Shown here: one piece after another, positions 7,115 through 15,294 of the stretch
How positions within the stretch are numbered: the first letter of the stretch is position 1
How the letters are laid out: each line of letters starts with the position of its first letter
Source of the DNA: WRMS01 sp038562165
Lineage (GTDB): Bacteria > Bacillota > Peptococcia > DRI-13 > UBA5745
Length of the DNA: 22,745 nt
Assembly (NCBI GenBank): GCA_038562165.1
Contig: JBCFAO010000056.1
Span: 1 to 22,745, forward strand
Direction of reading: 5' to 3'
The notes under the pieces: generated by a model
The model's database searches: none
What the model saw: only the letters and a program-made list of their open reading frames with translations
Told to the model about the DNA's origin: nothing
Program-made: the position numbers and the translations under genes

Positions 7115-7160
7115 AGTAACCGCAGCATAGGCAAATTTCTTTTTTAAGGGAGGAAACTGA

Positions 7161-7205
7161 ATGTACAAAAAAAGTGTGACGAGGTTTTTATTACGATGGA
7201 GCTGA
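7161..7205 (+). CDS. 14-codon leader ORF overlapping the murF start
   Basis: ATG 7161 follows an excellent SD, GGGAGG (7148-7153), at 7-nt spacing and encodes MYKKSVTRFLLRWS before TGA 7203-7205. The murF ATG (7196) lies inside it in another frame, ten bases before this stop. The murF start has only a poor SD of its own (GAGG about 11 nt away), so ribosomes finishing this peptide could re-initiate at murF. The peptide has no recognised relatives, and its role as a leader or coupling peptide is inferred from position. Confidence 0.5.
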   Translation: MYKKSVTRFLLRWS

Positions 7206-8557
7206 CGGTACGTAAAATCACCGCCGCTTGTGGCGGAAAATTGCTCTGCGGTAATCCGGATACGATAGTAACGTCGGTGGTTACCGACAGCCGGGAGGTG
7301 GTCGCCGGTTCCCTGTTTGTCCCTCTCAAGGGAAAAAGGACGAACGCCCACAGCTTTCTGCCCACCGTATTCGCCTCCGGTGCAGTGGCGGCGCTGACGC
7401 AGGAGCATACTGGGATGGAGGCGAAAGAAGCCTGGATCGCGGTGGATTCGACTCAGACAGCACTCCAACGCATTGCCGCCGCTTATAAGAAGAGCTTTCC
7501 CATCCCTGTCGTTGGAATCACGGGAAGCGTTGGGAAGACGACGACGAAAGAAATGACTGCGCTTACCCTTTCTGCAAGATACAACGTAATGAAGACGAGG
7601 GGAAATCGCAATAGCGAGATTGGACTGCCGCTAACTATGTTCGAGTTTTCCAAGGAACACGAAGCTGCAGCGGTGGAGATGGGAATAAGCGAATTCGGCG
7701 AAATGGCACGCCTTGCATGGGTCGCCGGACCTAAGTACGCTGTTATTACCAACATCGGCATTGCCCACATCGGCCAGCTTAAAACCCAGGAAAACATCTT
7801 GCGGGAGAAACTGCACATCACCGACCGGTTTACACAGGATTCTGTGCTGTTTTTAAATGGGGACGACCCTCTGCTCGCCGGTCTCCGCGGGAAGCTGCCC
7901 TATGAGACGATCTTTTTCGGCACGGCGCCTTGGTGCGATTTTCGCGCAGAGGGGATTAAGGTTCAAAAGGAAGCCTCCGTTTTCCGCTGTATTTCTTCAA
8001 AGGGAGAGTGCGTCGATGTAACCCTGCCAGTACTTGGCATGCACCTTGCTCTGGATGCACTCGCCGCTCTTGCCGTGGCGGAGCGGTTGGGTGTGCCCTT
8101 GGCTTGGGCTGCCGCTGCGCTCAGGGATTACCGGCCCCTGGCCATGCGCCAGCAGATTTACCATGTAGGCGAGGTTACCGTCATCGACGATTCCTACAAC
8201 TCCAGTCCCGATGCAGCCAAAAGCATCCTGAGCGTCCTTGCGGGGTTCTTGGCCCGCCGCAGAATAGCCATATTAGCGGATATGCTCGAACTTGGGGAGT
8301 ATTCCCGGCAAGCACATTTTGAAGTCGGCGTCTGTGCCGCGGAAAGTGGAGTCGATATTTTACTTACCGTCGGTCCCGAGGCGAAGGTTATGGCCGAGGG
8401 CGCCCGCTCCCTCCGGTCCGGGATCGACTGCCGCCTTTTTGACAATAACGATCAGGCCGTAGCGGAGCTGAAATCCATTTTGTCTCCTGGTGACACGGTC
8501 CTGGTCAAAGGCTCTCGCGGCATGCATACTGAAGAGATTGTGCGTGCCCTTCTTTAG
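7196..8557 (+). CDS. murF: MurF-type UDP-MurNAc-tripeptide:D-Ala-D-X ligase in the van operon
   Basis: Cytoplasmic ATP-dependent Mur ligase that adds the terminal dipeptide to the UDP-MurNAc-tripeptide. The 453-residue protein shows the N-terminal MurF domain (DSREVVAGSLFVPLKG), P-loop GITGSVGKTTTKE (108-119), RGNRNSEIGLPLT, the ITNIGIAHIG block, and the C-terminal DDSYNSSPDA, LADMLELGE and GSRGMHTEEIV motifs. It is the first gene behind the four-box promoter, so it is probably induced with vanH and the ligase. Inference: it is a duplicate MurF suited to D-Ala-D-Lac. Its codon third positions look more GC-rich than those of vanH and the ligase, suggesting separate ancestry. It could also be the only murF of the cell, which this window cannot tell. 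Confidence 0.93.
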   Translation: MELTVRKITAACGGKLLCGNPDTIVTSVVTDSREVVAGSLFVPLKGKRTNAHSFLPTVFASGAVAALTQEHTGMEAKEAWIAVDSTQTALQRIAAAYKKSFPIPVVGITGSVGKTTTKEMTALTLSARYNVMKTRGNRNSEIGLPLTMFEFSKEHEAAAVEMGISEFGEMARLAWVAGPKYAVITNIGIAHIGQLKTQENILREKLHITDRFTQDSVLFLNGDDPLLAGLRGKLPYETIFFGTAPWCDFRAEGIKVQKEASVFRCISSKGECVDVTLPVLGMHLALDALAALAVAERLGVPLAWAAAALRDYRPLAMRQQIYHVGEVTVIDDSYNSSPDAAKSILSVLAGFLARRRIAILADMLELGEYSRQAHFEVGVCAAESGVDILLTVGPEAKVMAEGARSLRSGIDCRLFDNNDQAVAELKSILSPGDTVLVKGSRGMHTEEIVRALL

Positions 8558-8562
8558 CCTCC

Positions 8563-8578
8563 CGCTTCTTCGGAAGCG
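8563..8578 (+). promoter_or_regulatory. UUCG-tetraloop hairpin between murF and vanH
   Basis: CGCTTC-TTCG-GAAGCG is a perfect 6-bp stem closed by a C(UUCG)G tetraloop, five bases after the murF stop and 41 bases before the vanH start. It is followed by ATTTTCAC, too weak a U tract for a strong terminator. It may be a partial terminator or an mRNA-processing or stability element; this is inference. Confidence 0.45.
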
Positions 8579-8618
8579 ATTTTCACAGTGATTCAAAAAG
8601 AAAGGATAAATTTAAACT

Positions 8619-9587
8619 ATGGAAAAATCCGGAGTTACAATTTACGGATGTGGCCAGGACGAGGCGGATGTGTTTCGCAGGCTGTCGCCCCGCTTTGGTG
8701 TCGTGCCTACTATTACAAGCGACGCCGTATCAGAAGCCAATGCGAAGTTAGTCACCGATAATCAATGTATCAGCGTGGGACACAAGTCCCGGGTCTCCGA
8801 ATCCACTATTGCCGCGTTGAAGAATGCGGGAGTAAAGTATATTTCCACCCGCAGCATCGGCTGCAATCACATAGATATAAATGCCGCCAGGAGAATGGGC
8901 ATCACTGTTGGTAATGTGGCATATTCGCCGGACGGTGTTGCCGATTATACCCTGATGCTGATGTTGATGGCGATACGCAACGCAAAGTCTATTGTGCGTT
9001 CCGTGGAAAAATATGATTTCAGGTTGGACAGCACCCGGGGAAAAGAATTGCGGGATATGACCGTGGGTGTGCTGGGAACCGGTGGCATAGGCAAAGCGGT
9101 TATTAACCGGCTGGGAGGATTTGGATGTCATGTGCTGGCTTATGACCGCAGCCAGAAAATAGCGGCAGACTATGTTTCCCTTGATGCCTTGCTGCACAAC
9201 AGTGATATCGTTACGCTTCATCTGCCCCTGGGTGCGGATACGCACCATATCATCGGACGGGAACAAATAAAAAAAATGAAGCAAGGAGCGTTTATTGTCA
9301 ATACAGGGCGCGGCGCCCTTATCGATACCGATACGCTTATTAAAGCCTTGGAAAACGGAAAACTAGGCGGGGCCGCATTGGATGTATTGGAGGGAGAGGA
9401 AGGACTCTTCTATTTTGACTGTACCGACAAACCAATGGATAATCAATTCTTACTGAAACTTCAAGGTATGCCGAATGTGATAATTACACCGCATACGGCT
9501 TACTATACCGAAGGGGCGCTGTATGATACCGTTTTAAAAACAATTAGGAACTGTTTGAATTTTGAAAGGAGCTTGAACCATGGATAG
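8619..9587 (+). CDS. vanH: VanH-type D-lactate dehydrogenase
   Basis: Reduces pyruvate to D-lactate with NAD(P)H, supplying the substrate for the depsipeptide ligase. The 322-residue protein is a D-isomer 2-hydroxyacid dehydrogenase: dinucleotide motif GVLGTGGIGKAV (150-161), an acidic residue at the end of the next strand (Asp176, favouring NAD), Arg231 in NTGRGAL, Glu260 in DVLEGEEG and His292 in TPHTAYYTEGAL, the catalytic Arg/Glu/His set. The SD AAAGGA (8601-8606) is 12 nt from ATG 8619, a little long. It overlaps the ligase gene by eight bases. Synteny with the ligase and vanX makes VanH much more likely than a housekeeping lactate dehydrogenase. Confidence 0.95.
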   Translation: MEKSGVTIYGCGQDEADVFRRLSPRFGVVPTITSDAVSEANAKLVTDNQCISVGHKSRVSESTIAALKNAGVKYISTRSIGCNHIDINAARRMGITVGNVAYSPDGVADYTLMLMLMAIRNAKSIVRSVEKYDFRLDSTRGKELRDMTVGVLGTGGIGKAVINRLGGFGCHVLAYDRSQKIAADYVSLDALLHNSDIVTLHLPLGADTHHIIGREQIKKMKQGAFIVNTGRGALIDTDTLIKALENGKLGGAALDVLEGEEGLFYFDCTDKPMDNQFLLKLQGMPNVIITPHTAYYTEGALYDTVLKTIRNCLNFERSLNHG

Positions 9588-10611
9588 ATTAAAGGTTGCA
9601 GTCCTGTTTGGCGGTTGTTCAGAGGAGCATGACGTGTCAGTGAAATCCGCAATAGAAATTTCCGCAAATATTGATATTGAAAAATACGAGCCGATTTACA
9701 ATGGAATTACAAAATCCGGCACTTGGAAAATCTGCGCAAAGCCTTGTGTAGAATGGGAAAATAGCGATTGCAGCTTGGCCGCAATTTTTCCGGATAAGAA
9801 AACCCACGGATTGCTTCTAATGAAAGGCTATGAATATAAAATCAGACCCATTGATGTGGCTTTCCCCGTTCTGCATGGCAAGTCGGGGGAAGATGGCCAA
9901 ATACAAGGTCTACTTGAACTATCCGGTATTCCTTATGTGGGCTGTGACATTCCAAGTTCCGCAATCTGCATGGACAAATCACTGGCATATATCGTTGCGA
10001 AAAACGCCGGTATAGATACTCCTGCTTTCCGGATTATCAGCGATGTTGACAAACCTATGGCTGATGGGTTGATCTATCCTGTTTTTGTGAAACCGGCACG
10101 GTCGGGTTCGTCCTTTGGCGTGACAAAAGTGGAAAAGGCTGATGAGTTGGCTGCTGCGGTTGAAGCAGCAAAGCAGTATGACAGCAAAGTCTTAATTGAG
10201 CAGGCAATTTTAGGCTGCGAGGTGGGTTGCGCCGTATTGGGAAATGGTTCTGAGCTGGTTGTTGGCGAGGTAGACCAAATTAGGCTGCGGCACGGTATCT
10301 TTCGTATTCATCAGGAAGATCAGCCGGAAAAAGGCTCTGAAAACGCAGTTATAACTGTTCCCGCAGACCTGCCTGCAGAGGAACGCAGGCGGATACAGGA
10401 AAGGGCAAAAAAAATATATGGGGCCCTCGGCTGTAAAGGCCTTTCCCGTGTTGATATGTTCTTACAGGAGGACGGTGGCATTGTACTCAACGAGGTCAAT
10501 ACCTTGCCCGGATTCACCTCATATAGCCGGTATCCCCGTATGATGGCTGCTGCGGGCATATCGCTGTCCGAACTGATTGACCGGCTGATCGCATTAGCCT
10601 TAAAGAAGTAA
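9580..10611 (+). CDS. vanA: D-alanine-D-lactate ligase, VanA type
   Basis: ATP-grasp ligase that joins D-Ala to D-Lac, giving peptidoglycan ends to which vancomycin binds poorly. The 343-residue length equals VanA. Motifs include GGCSEEHDVSVKSA (Glu16, Lys22), LHGKSGEDG, KPARSGSSFG, the omega-loop EVDQIRLRHGIFRIHQE with His244 at the VanA number, and EVNTLPGFTSYSRYP. The omega-loop is of the D-Lac class, not the VanC/E/G D-Ser class or housekeeping Ddl. From memory the whole sequence resembles VanA, VanM and VanF much more than VanB or VanD; the symbol vanA is used for type, and the subtype needs an alignment. SD AAAGGAG (9566-9572) fits ATG 9580. Confidence 0.95.
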   Translation: MDRLKVAVLFGGCSEEHDVSVKSAIEISANIDIEKYEPIYNGITKSGTWKICAKPCVEWENSDCSLAAIFPDKKTHGLLLMKGYEYKIRPIDVAFPVLHGKSGEDGQIQGLLELSGIPYVGCDIPSSAICMDKSLAYIVAKNAGIDTPAFRIISDVDKPMADGLIYPVFVKPARSGSSFGVTKVEKADELAAAVEAAKQYDSKVLIEQAILGCEVGCAVLGNGSELVVGEVDQIRLRHGIFRIHQEDQPEKGSENAVITVPADLPAEERRRIQERAKKIYGALGCKGLSRVDMFLQEDGGIVLNEVNTLPGFTSYSRYPRMMAAAGISLSELIDRLIALALKK

Positions 10612-10616
10612 TAAGT

Positions 10617-11225
10617 ATGGAAAAAGGCTTTATTTATTTAGACGAGATATTGCGGGGGGTTCGCTGGGATGCAAAATATGCCACGTGGGACAATTTCACA
10701 GGGAAACCAGTAGACGGATATGAGGTTAACCGTATAGTGGGAACACATGCCTTAGCCCATGGGCTGCTGGAGGCGCAGAAGCAAGCAGGCTCTCTTGGGT
10801 ATGGTTTGCTGTTATGGGACGGATATCGGCCTAAACGTGCGGTAGATTGTTTCATGCGTTGGGCAAATCAAGCGGAAGACAACCTCACTAAAGAAAAATA
10901 CTATCCGAATATTGAGCGGGCTGAGATGGTTACAAAGGGATATGTGGCGTCGCAATCAAGCCACAGCCGTGGCAGTGCAATCGATCTTACGCTTTATCAC
11001 TTGGATACAGGGATTCTTGTCCCTATGGGAAGCGGTTTCGACTTTATGGACGAGCGTTCGCACCATGAGGCAAAAGGGATTTTAGAAATGGAGACGCAAA
11101 ATCGCAGGCGCCTGTGTTCTATCATGGAAAACAGTGGGTTTAAATCATATCGCTTCGAATGGTGGCACTATGTATTAAGAAACGAACCATACCCGAATAC
11201 TTATTTTAATTTCACGGTTGCCTAG
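10617..11225 (+). CDS. vanX: VanX D-Ala-D-Ala dipeptidase
   Basis: Zinc dipeptidase that hydrolyses host-made D-Ala-D-Ala in the cytoplasm so that only D-Ala-D-Lac reaches MurF. At 202 residues it has the VanX length, and the active-site set falls on canonical numbers: Arg71 in WDGYRP, zinc ligands His116 and Asp123 in SSHSRGSAIDLT, and Glu181 and His184 in FEWWHY. There is no signal peptide, which separates it from membrane-bound VanY-type carboxypeptidases. It starts five bases after the ligase stop with only a weak SD, so translation is probably coupled. It is the last gene of the operon; no vanY, vanZ or vanW follows. Confidence 0.97.
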   Translation: MEKGFIYLDEILRGVRWDAKYATWDNFTGKPVDGYEVNRIVGTHALAHGLLEAQKQAGSLGYGLLLWDGYRPKRAVDCFMRWANQAEDNLTKEKYYPNIERAEMVTKGYVASQSSHSRGSAIDLTLYHLDTGILVPMGSGFDFMDERSHHEAKGILEMETQNRRRLCSIMENSGFKSYRFEWWHYVLRNEPYPNTYFNFTVA

Positions 11226-11295
11226 GCGCCAGGACAAAAGCTATTATGACCAGTGGAGCCCGAATTATATGATGAGCAATTGAGCATCAAAAAGA

Positions 11296-11337
11296 AAAGG
11301 ACAGCATCCAGGAATTATCCTGATGCTGTCCTTTTTT
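11296..11337. terminator. Bidirectional terminator between vanX and the PBP gene
   Basis: AAAGGACAGCATC (11296-11308) pairs with GATGCTGTCCTTT (11322-11334), extended inward by AGGA/TCCT with C11309 bulged. T6 follows on the plus strand and an A-rich run (AAAAAGAAAA) precedes it, giving a T run on the minus strand. It serves both convergent genes and marks the right edge of the van island. Confidence 0.92.
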
Positions 11338-11370
11338 ACTTAGCTTAAAGCAATCTGCTTCTTTCTAAAA

Positions 11371-14235
11371 TCAAGGAACCGTGGCATAGAGCCGGCTGGA
11401 AGGGGATATCGGCGTATTGAGGGTCATATCCATACCGGCTACCCGGTAGTAATAGGTCTTGCCGCTTTCCACGGAGGTGTCCGTATAGGAATTGGTCTCC
11501 AGGCCACCGGCGGCAGTCAGCAGGGTGGAGGCGCCGATTTCAAAATTGGGATCCTCGGAACGATAGATCTGGTAAACGGCTTGGTTGCCGGGATTGATCT
11601 CGTTCCACAGAAGCTGGACGGCGTATTTGGAGCCGTAAGGAATCAAAGCACCCTCCAGGCGGAGAGAGGTCTGGGAATTGCCGAAAGGTGATTCGCCGAT
11701 GACGGCTTTGGTTTCCGGAGAAGAGCCCAGAACGTCGCCGTTGGTTTTGTCAATAGCCTGCATGTAATAGTAATAGGTACCGTAATCTGTGGGCTTAAAG
11801 GTATCCGTATAGGTGGCGCTGGTGCTGTTGAGCACGGCGATCCTGGTGGCGGCATTGACAGGGGTGCGGGGCTCCGTAGCCCGGTAAATATGGAAAGTAG
11901 TATTGGAGTCGGCTTTAGCAGCATACCAGGAAAGGCTTACGTTAGTGCTCTCATCGCCCCTGTCCACATGGCTGTAGAGGCGGAGGGGGGTGGAGCCGTC
12001 GCCGGGATTATCGATATAGCCGCCGGGACCGTGAATATTGCAGTACTCCGTAGGCACTTCCAGGGCCGCATCCTGGGGAGCTATATCACCCACCCAAGGT
12101 ACCTGACGGCGCAAGAAGGTCTTCAGCTCCGTATGAGGGCAATTGTCCGTCAGCAAGAGACCGCTGTCGGCGCAAACGGGGGCTTGTACCCATACATTTG
12201 ATTCCTCGGTGGGAACGTAATTACCATTGAATTTCTCGGAAATCGTAAACTCTTTTGGCGTCAGCTCCGAAGGCAGCAGGCCGGATTTGGCGTCAATAGT
12301 GACGGTCCTGATATTTTCCGGTACGGGGAAATTAGTCACCGGCAGATCCCGGTGGGCTACTGTCATGATTTCCTTCCAGACGGGGGCGCAGTAGGTGCCG
12401 CCAAAGACGCCGGGCATTTTCTCGGAGATATCATAGCCCATCCAGACGGCGGCGGCCAGATCGGGACTAAAGCCGGCAAACCAGGCGTCTACGTTGAGAG
12501 AGGTGGTACCGGTTTTGCCGGCAGTGGGCCGGTCCAGCCGGGCTCTGGTACCGGTACCGCTGGATACAGCGGAAACCAGCATATCCGTCATCAGGTAGGC
12601 CGTCTGAGGAGACATGGCCACATGGCTTTCTAAAGTATGTTCATAAAGTACGTTGCCTTTGTGATCTTCGATACGGCGGATGGCAAAGGGCTTATTGTAA
12701 ACGCCCCCATTGGAGAAGGTGGCAAAAGCCGCGGTCAGCTCCAGAGGAGAGACGCCTTTGGTGACGCCGCCTAAGGCAACGGCAGGGCCTAAGTCATTGT
12801 AGCTGCCGGATTCCACCAGGCTGCTAATGCCCAGATTTTTGGCGAAGGCAATACCGTTTTCTACGCCGATTTGCTCGATGAGCTTGACGGCGATAGTGTT
12901 AAGAGAACTTTGGACGGCGGCCCGCAAGGTTACCAGGCCCCGATAGGTATTGTCGCTGTTGACGAACTTCTTTTCTTGGACCATGAAGCCGTCGGGATAA
13001 TCGTCCAGGACGTTGCCGGGATTCCAGCCCATCTCCAAAGCCGGACCGTAGACCACCACAGGCTTAAAGGAAGAGCCGGGCTGGCGCAGGGCGTCGGCGG
13101 CCCGGTTGAAGCCCCGGACCTCGTTGATGTTTCTGCCGCCGATCATCATCAGAATCTCGCCGTTTTTCACATTGGTTACTACCATAGCCGATTGGATGAT
13201 TTTGCCCTCGCCTTTGACTTTGGGGAACTTCTCATCGTTGGCATAAATCTCTTCAGCTTTGGCTTGGGTAACCGTGTCCAGAGTGGTGTAAATACGGTAA
13301 CCGCCGGTATACATGCGGATGGCGTTGGACTGGTCAATGCCCAGAATAGTGCAGGCTTCATTGAACGTATAGTCCAGGAAGGATTGGTTGGCAAAATCCC
13401 GGTCTTCCACGCTGCTGGTGGCTTTGACTACGTTTAGCGGAGCCTCCTTGGCGGCCTTGGATTCCTCTTCGCTGATATAGCCCATTTTTACCATTTCATT
13501 AAGAACGATGGCCTGGCGGTTTTTGGCCTTCTCCATATTTTTGAAGGGATCAAATACGCCGGGGCCGTTGACAACGCCGGCCAGGAAGGCATATTCGCCG
13601 ATGCTCAGGTCATGAATATCTTTATCAAAATAGTTTTGGGCGGCAGTGGCGCAGCTATAAGCCCGCTGGCCATAGTAAACGTTATTTAAGTAGAAAGCCA
13701 GAATCTGCTCCTTGGAGTAGACTTTCTCAAGCTTCATGGCGATATAGGCTTCCTGAATTTTGCGGTCATAGCTTTTGTCCGTATTGCTTACATCGAGAAT
13801 GACTAAGCGGGCCACCTGCATGGTAATGGTGCTGGCTCCCTGGCCCCTGCTGCCGGAAAGAAGATTGGCCCGGGCAGCCCCCAAAATACGGATGGGGTCT
13901 ACGCCCTTGTGATGGAAAAAGCGCTGGTCTTCAATAGCCACAATGGCCTGTTTCATTCGTAAAGGGATTTCCGTAGGCTCTAAAGGAACCCGGTCCTTTT
14001 CGGAATGGAAAACGCCGATCTGCTCGTTGTTGCGGTCATAAACATAAGTGGTCAGTTCGCCGGAAAGTACTGTAAGGTCCATATCCGGCATAGAATTAAT
14101 TACGTTGTAGACGTAACCGCCTACCAAACCGGCGGCCACAAAACCAAGAATAACGCAAGTAAAGAAAATCAGCGAAAGTATCCGGCCGGCGATTTTAACT
14201 GGTTTGCGGCGGCCTTTGCCTTTGCTCGCTGCCAT
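11371..14235 (-). CDS. Class A penicillin-binding protein (PBP1A type) with fibronectin-like tail
   Basis: Bifunctional peptidoglycan glycosyltransferase/transpeptidase anchored in the membrane. The 954-residue protein has a basic N-terminus, one TM helix (about 16-44), a GT51 domain with catalytic Glu102 in EDQRFFHHKG, and a transpeptidase domain with SSFK (Ser388-Lys391), SLN in VQSSLNT, and KTGTT (Lys574). After about residue 740 two fibronectin type III-like repeats follow (…LSWYAAKADS…YTDTFKPTDYGTYYYY and …VQLLWNEI…YTDTSVESGKTYYYR). SD AAGGAGG lies just before ATG 14235. It is convergent with vanX. Base use resembles the trp genes, so I take it as a resident gene, although it would act on the D-Lac precursors the island makes. 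Confidence 0.95.
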   Translation of the reverse strand: MAASKGKGRRKPVKIAGRILSLIFFTCVILGFVAAGLVGGYVYNVINSMPDMDLTVLSGELTTYVYDRNNEQIGVFHSEKDRVPLEPTEIPLRMKQAIVAIEDQRFFHHKGVDPIRILGAARANLLSGSRGQGASTITMQVARLVILDVSNTDKSYDRKIQEAYIAMKLEKVYSKEQILAFYLNNVYYGQRAYSCATAAQNYFDKDIHDLSIGEYAFLAGVVNGPGVFDPFKNMEKAKNRQAIVLNEMVKMGYISEEESKAAKEAPLNVVKATSSVEDRDFANQSFLDYTFNEACTILGIDQSNAIRMYTGGYRIYTTLDTVTQAKAEEIYANDEKFPKVKGEGKIIQSAMVVTNVKNGEILMMIGGRNINEVRGFNRAADALRQPGSSFKPVVVYGPALEMGWNPGNVLDDYPDGFMVQEKKFVNSDNTYRGLVTLRAAVQSSLNTIAVKLIEQIGVENGIAFAKNLGISSLVESGSYNDLGPAVALGGVTKGVSPLELTAAFATFSNGGVYNKPFAIRRIEDHKGNVLYEHTLESHVAMSPQTAYLMTDMLVSAVSSGTGTRARLDRPTAGKTGTTSLNVDAWFAGFSPDLAAAVWMGYDISEKMPGVFGGTYCAPVWKEIMTVAHRDLPVTNFPVPENIRTVTIDAKSGLLPSELTPKEFTISEKFNGNYVPTEESNVWVQAPVCADSGLLLTDNCPHTELKTFLRRQVPWVGDIAPQDAALEVPTEYCNIHGPGGYIDNPGDGSTPLRLYSHVDRGDESTNVSLSWYAAKADSNTTFHIYRATEPRTPVNAATRIAVLNSTSATYTDTFKPTDYGTYYYYMQAIDKTNGDVLGSSPETKAVIGESPFGNSQTSLRLEGALIPYGSKYAVQLLWNEINPGNQAVYQIYRSEDPNFEIGASTLLTAAGGLETNSYTDTSVESGKTYYYRVAGMDMTLNTPISPSSRLYATVP

Positions 14236-14359
14236 AACATATTCCTCCTTAGTGGGATATACACGGAAACCATAGGAATCCGTATAATAAAATGCTAACT
14301 ACTAAGCTATTATATCACAAAATATTCAAATGGCTATAGAGTAAAGAGAAGGAGAGTCC

Positions 14360-15163
14360 ATGCTGAGAAGGAAAAAGCTGCAATTCCGGGGTAGCTGGCG
14401 GCTGAGGCGGCCGCCGGCAGGTCCGCCTCTGCGGCGGTCCTCATGGAAGCCTGGGGCAATAGGGAAGAACAAAACAGAGGGACAGGATAAAGGACCGGGC
14501 GGTGCGAAAAGCCGCGGTCGAATAATCCGCTATGCCGCTTTGGTTTTAGCCCTATGGCTGGTTTTTTATTGCATTGCTTTTGTGGACAACAGGATTAAGC
14601 CGGCGGTAATGGATATAGCCAGTCTGACCGCTCATCAGATGGCCACGGAAATCATTTATAAAACCATGTATCAGGAGATAATGCCGGAGATCGGTTATCA
14701 GGACCTGGTCATCTATCGCCAAGACGAAAGCAGCCAGTTGATTTATCTCAAGGTGGACAGCGTGGCTTTGGGGCGGCTGGTGACGGCCAGCGCCGCGGCC
14801 ATTAAAGAGCACTTGGCGGATCTGGAGCAGAAGACCATTGAAGTGCCCCTGGGCCAGGCCACGGGGATTTACTTGCTGGCTAATTACGGCCCGGTTTTGA
14901 AAATCCCGGTGAAACCTATGGGTGTTGTGGATATAAAAGTAGAGGACAGCTTCCAGCAAGCCGGCATCAATCAGGTCAAGCATACCATATATATGGATAT
15001 ACAAACGGATATACAGATTGTACTGCCTTTTATGCCTCATAAAGAAAAGGCGAGCCTGAGGCTGCCCATAGCCGATTCCGTCATAGTGGGCAAGGTGCCG
15101 GAGGTCTATTTGTCCCCCGGCAGCGGCTTGTTTTCAATGCCGCCGGCTTCTTTCGGACAGTAA
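14360..15163 (+). CDS. yunB: YunB-family sporulation protein
   Basis: YunB is known in Bacillus subtilis as a mother-cell sporulation protein; its biochemical role is not defined. The 267-residue protein has a very basic N-terminus, one TM segment (about 57-76), and then the family block beginning VDNRIKPAVMDIASLTAHQM, with VDSVALGRLVTASAAAI, a conserved PLGQATG segment, and a KHTIYMDIQTDIQIVLPF C-terminal part. SD AAGGAGAG precedes ATG 14360. It is divergent from the PBP gene, with a 124-base intergenic region holding AT-rich promoter-like stretches on both strands. Its presence points to an endospore former. Confidence 0.85.
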   Translation: MLRRKKLQFRGSWRLRRPPAGPPLRRSSWKPGAIGKNKTEGQDKGPGGAKSRGRIIRYAALVLALWLVFYCIAFVDNRIKPAVMDIASLTAHQMATEIIYKTMYQEIMPEIGYQDLVIYRQDESSQLIYLKVDSVALGRLVTASAAAIKEHLADLEQKTIEVPLGQATGIYLLANYGPVLKIPVKPMGVVDIKVEDSFQQAGINQVKHTIYMDIQTDIQIVLPFMPHKEKASLRLPIADSVIVGKVPEVYLSPGSGLFSMPPASFGQ

Positions 15164-15206
15164 TCTTAATATTAGACGAAAATCCTTGATTATTTGTTCC
15201 CTCATA

Positions 15207-15235
15207 TGTACAACCACCGGTTTTCATCATATAAT
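15207..15235 (+). promoter_or_regulatory. Probable sigma-A promoter before the MATE gene
   Basis: TGTACA (15207-15212), 17-bp spacer, TATAAT (15230-15235). The -10 is perfect and the -35 matches four of six bases. It is 60 bases before the MATE start and after the yunB stop. Confidence 0.5.
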
Positions 15236-15294
15236 GATGTAAGAAATGGCCGGCAAAAAGCTGCGGGAACGGGGGAAGAGGTATAAAACCTAAG

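Noticed and set aside
12871..13437. Long plus-strand open frame inside the PBP gene
   Set aside because: It is the antisense shadow of the transpeptidase domain; no SD and no family features.
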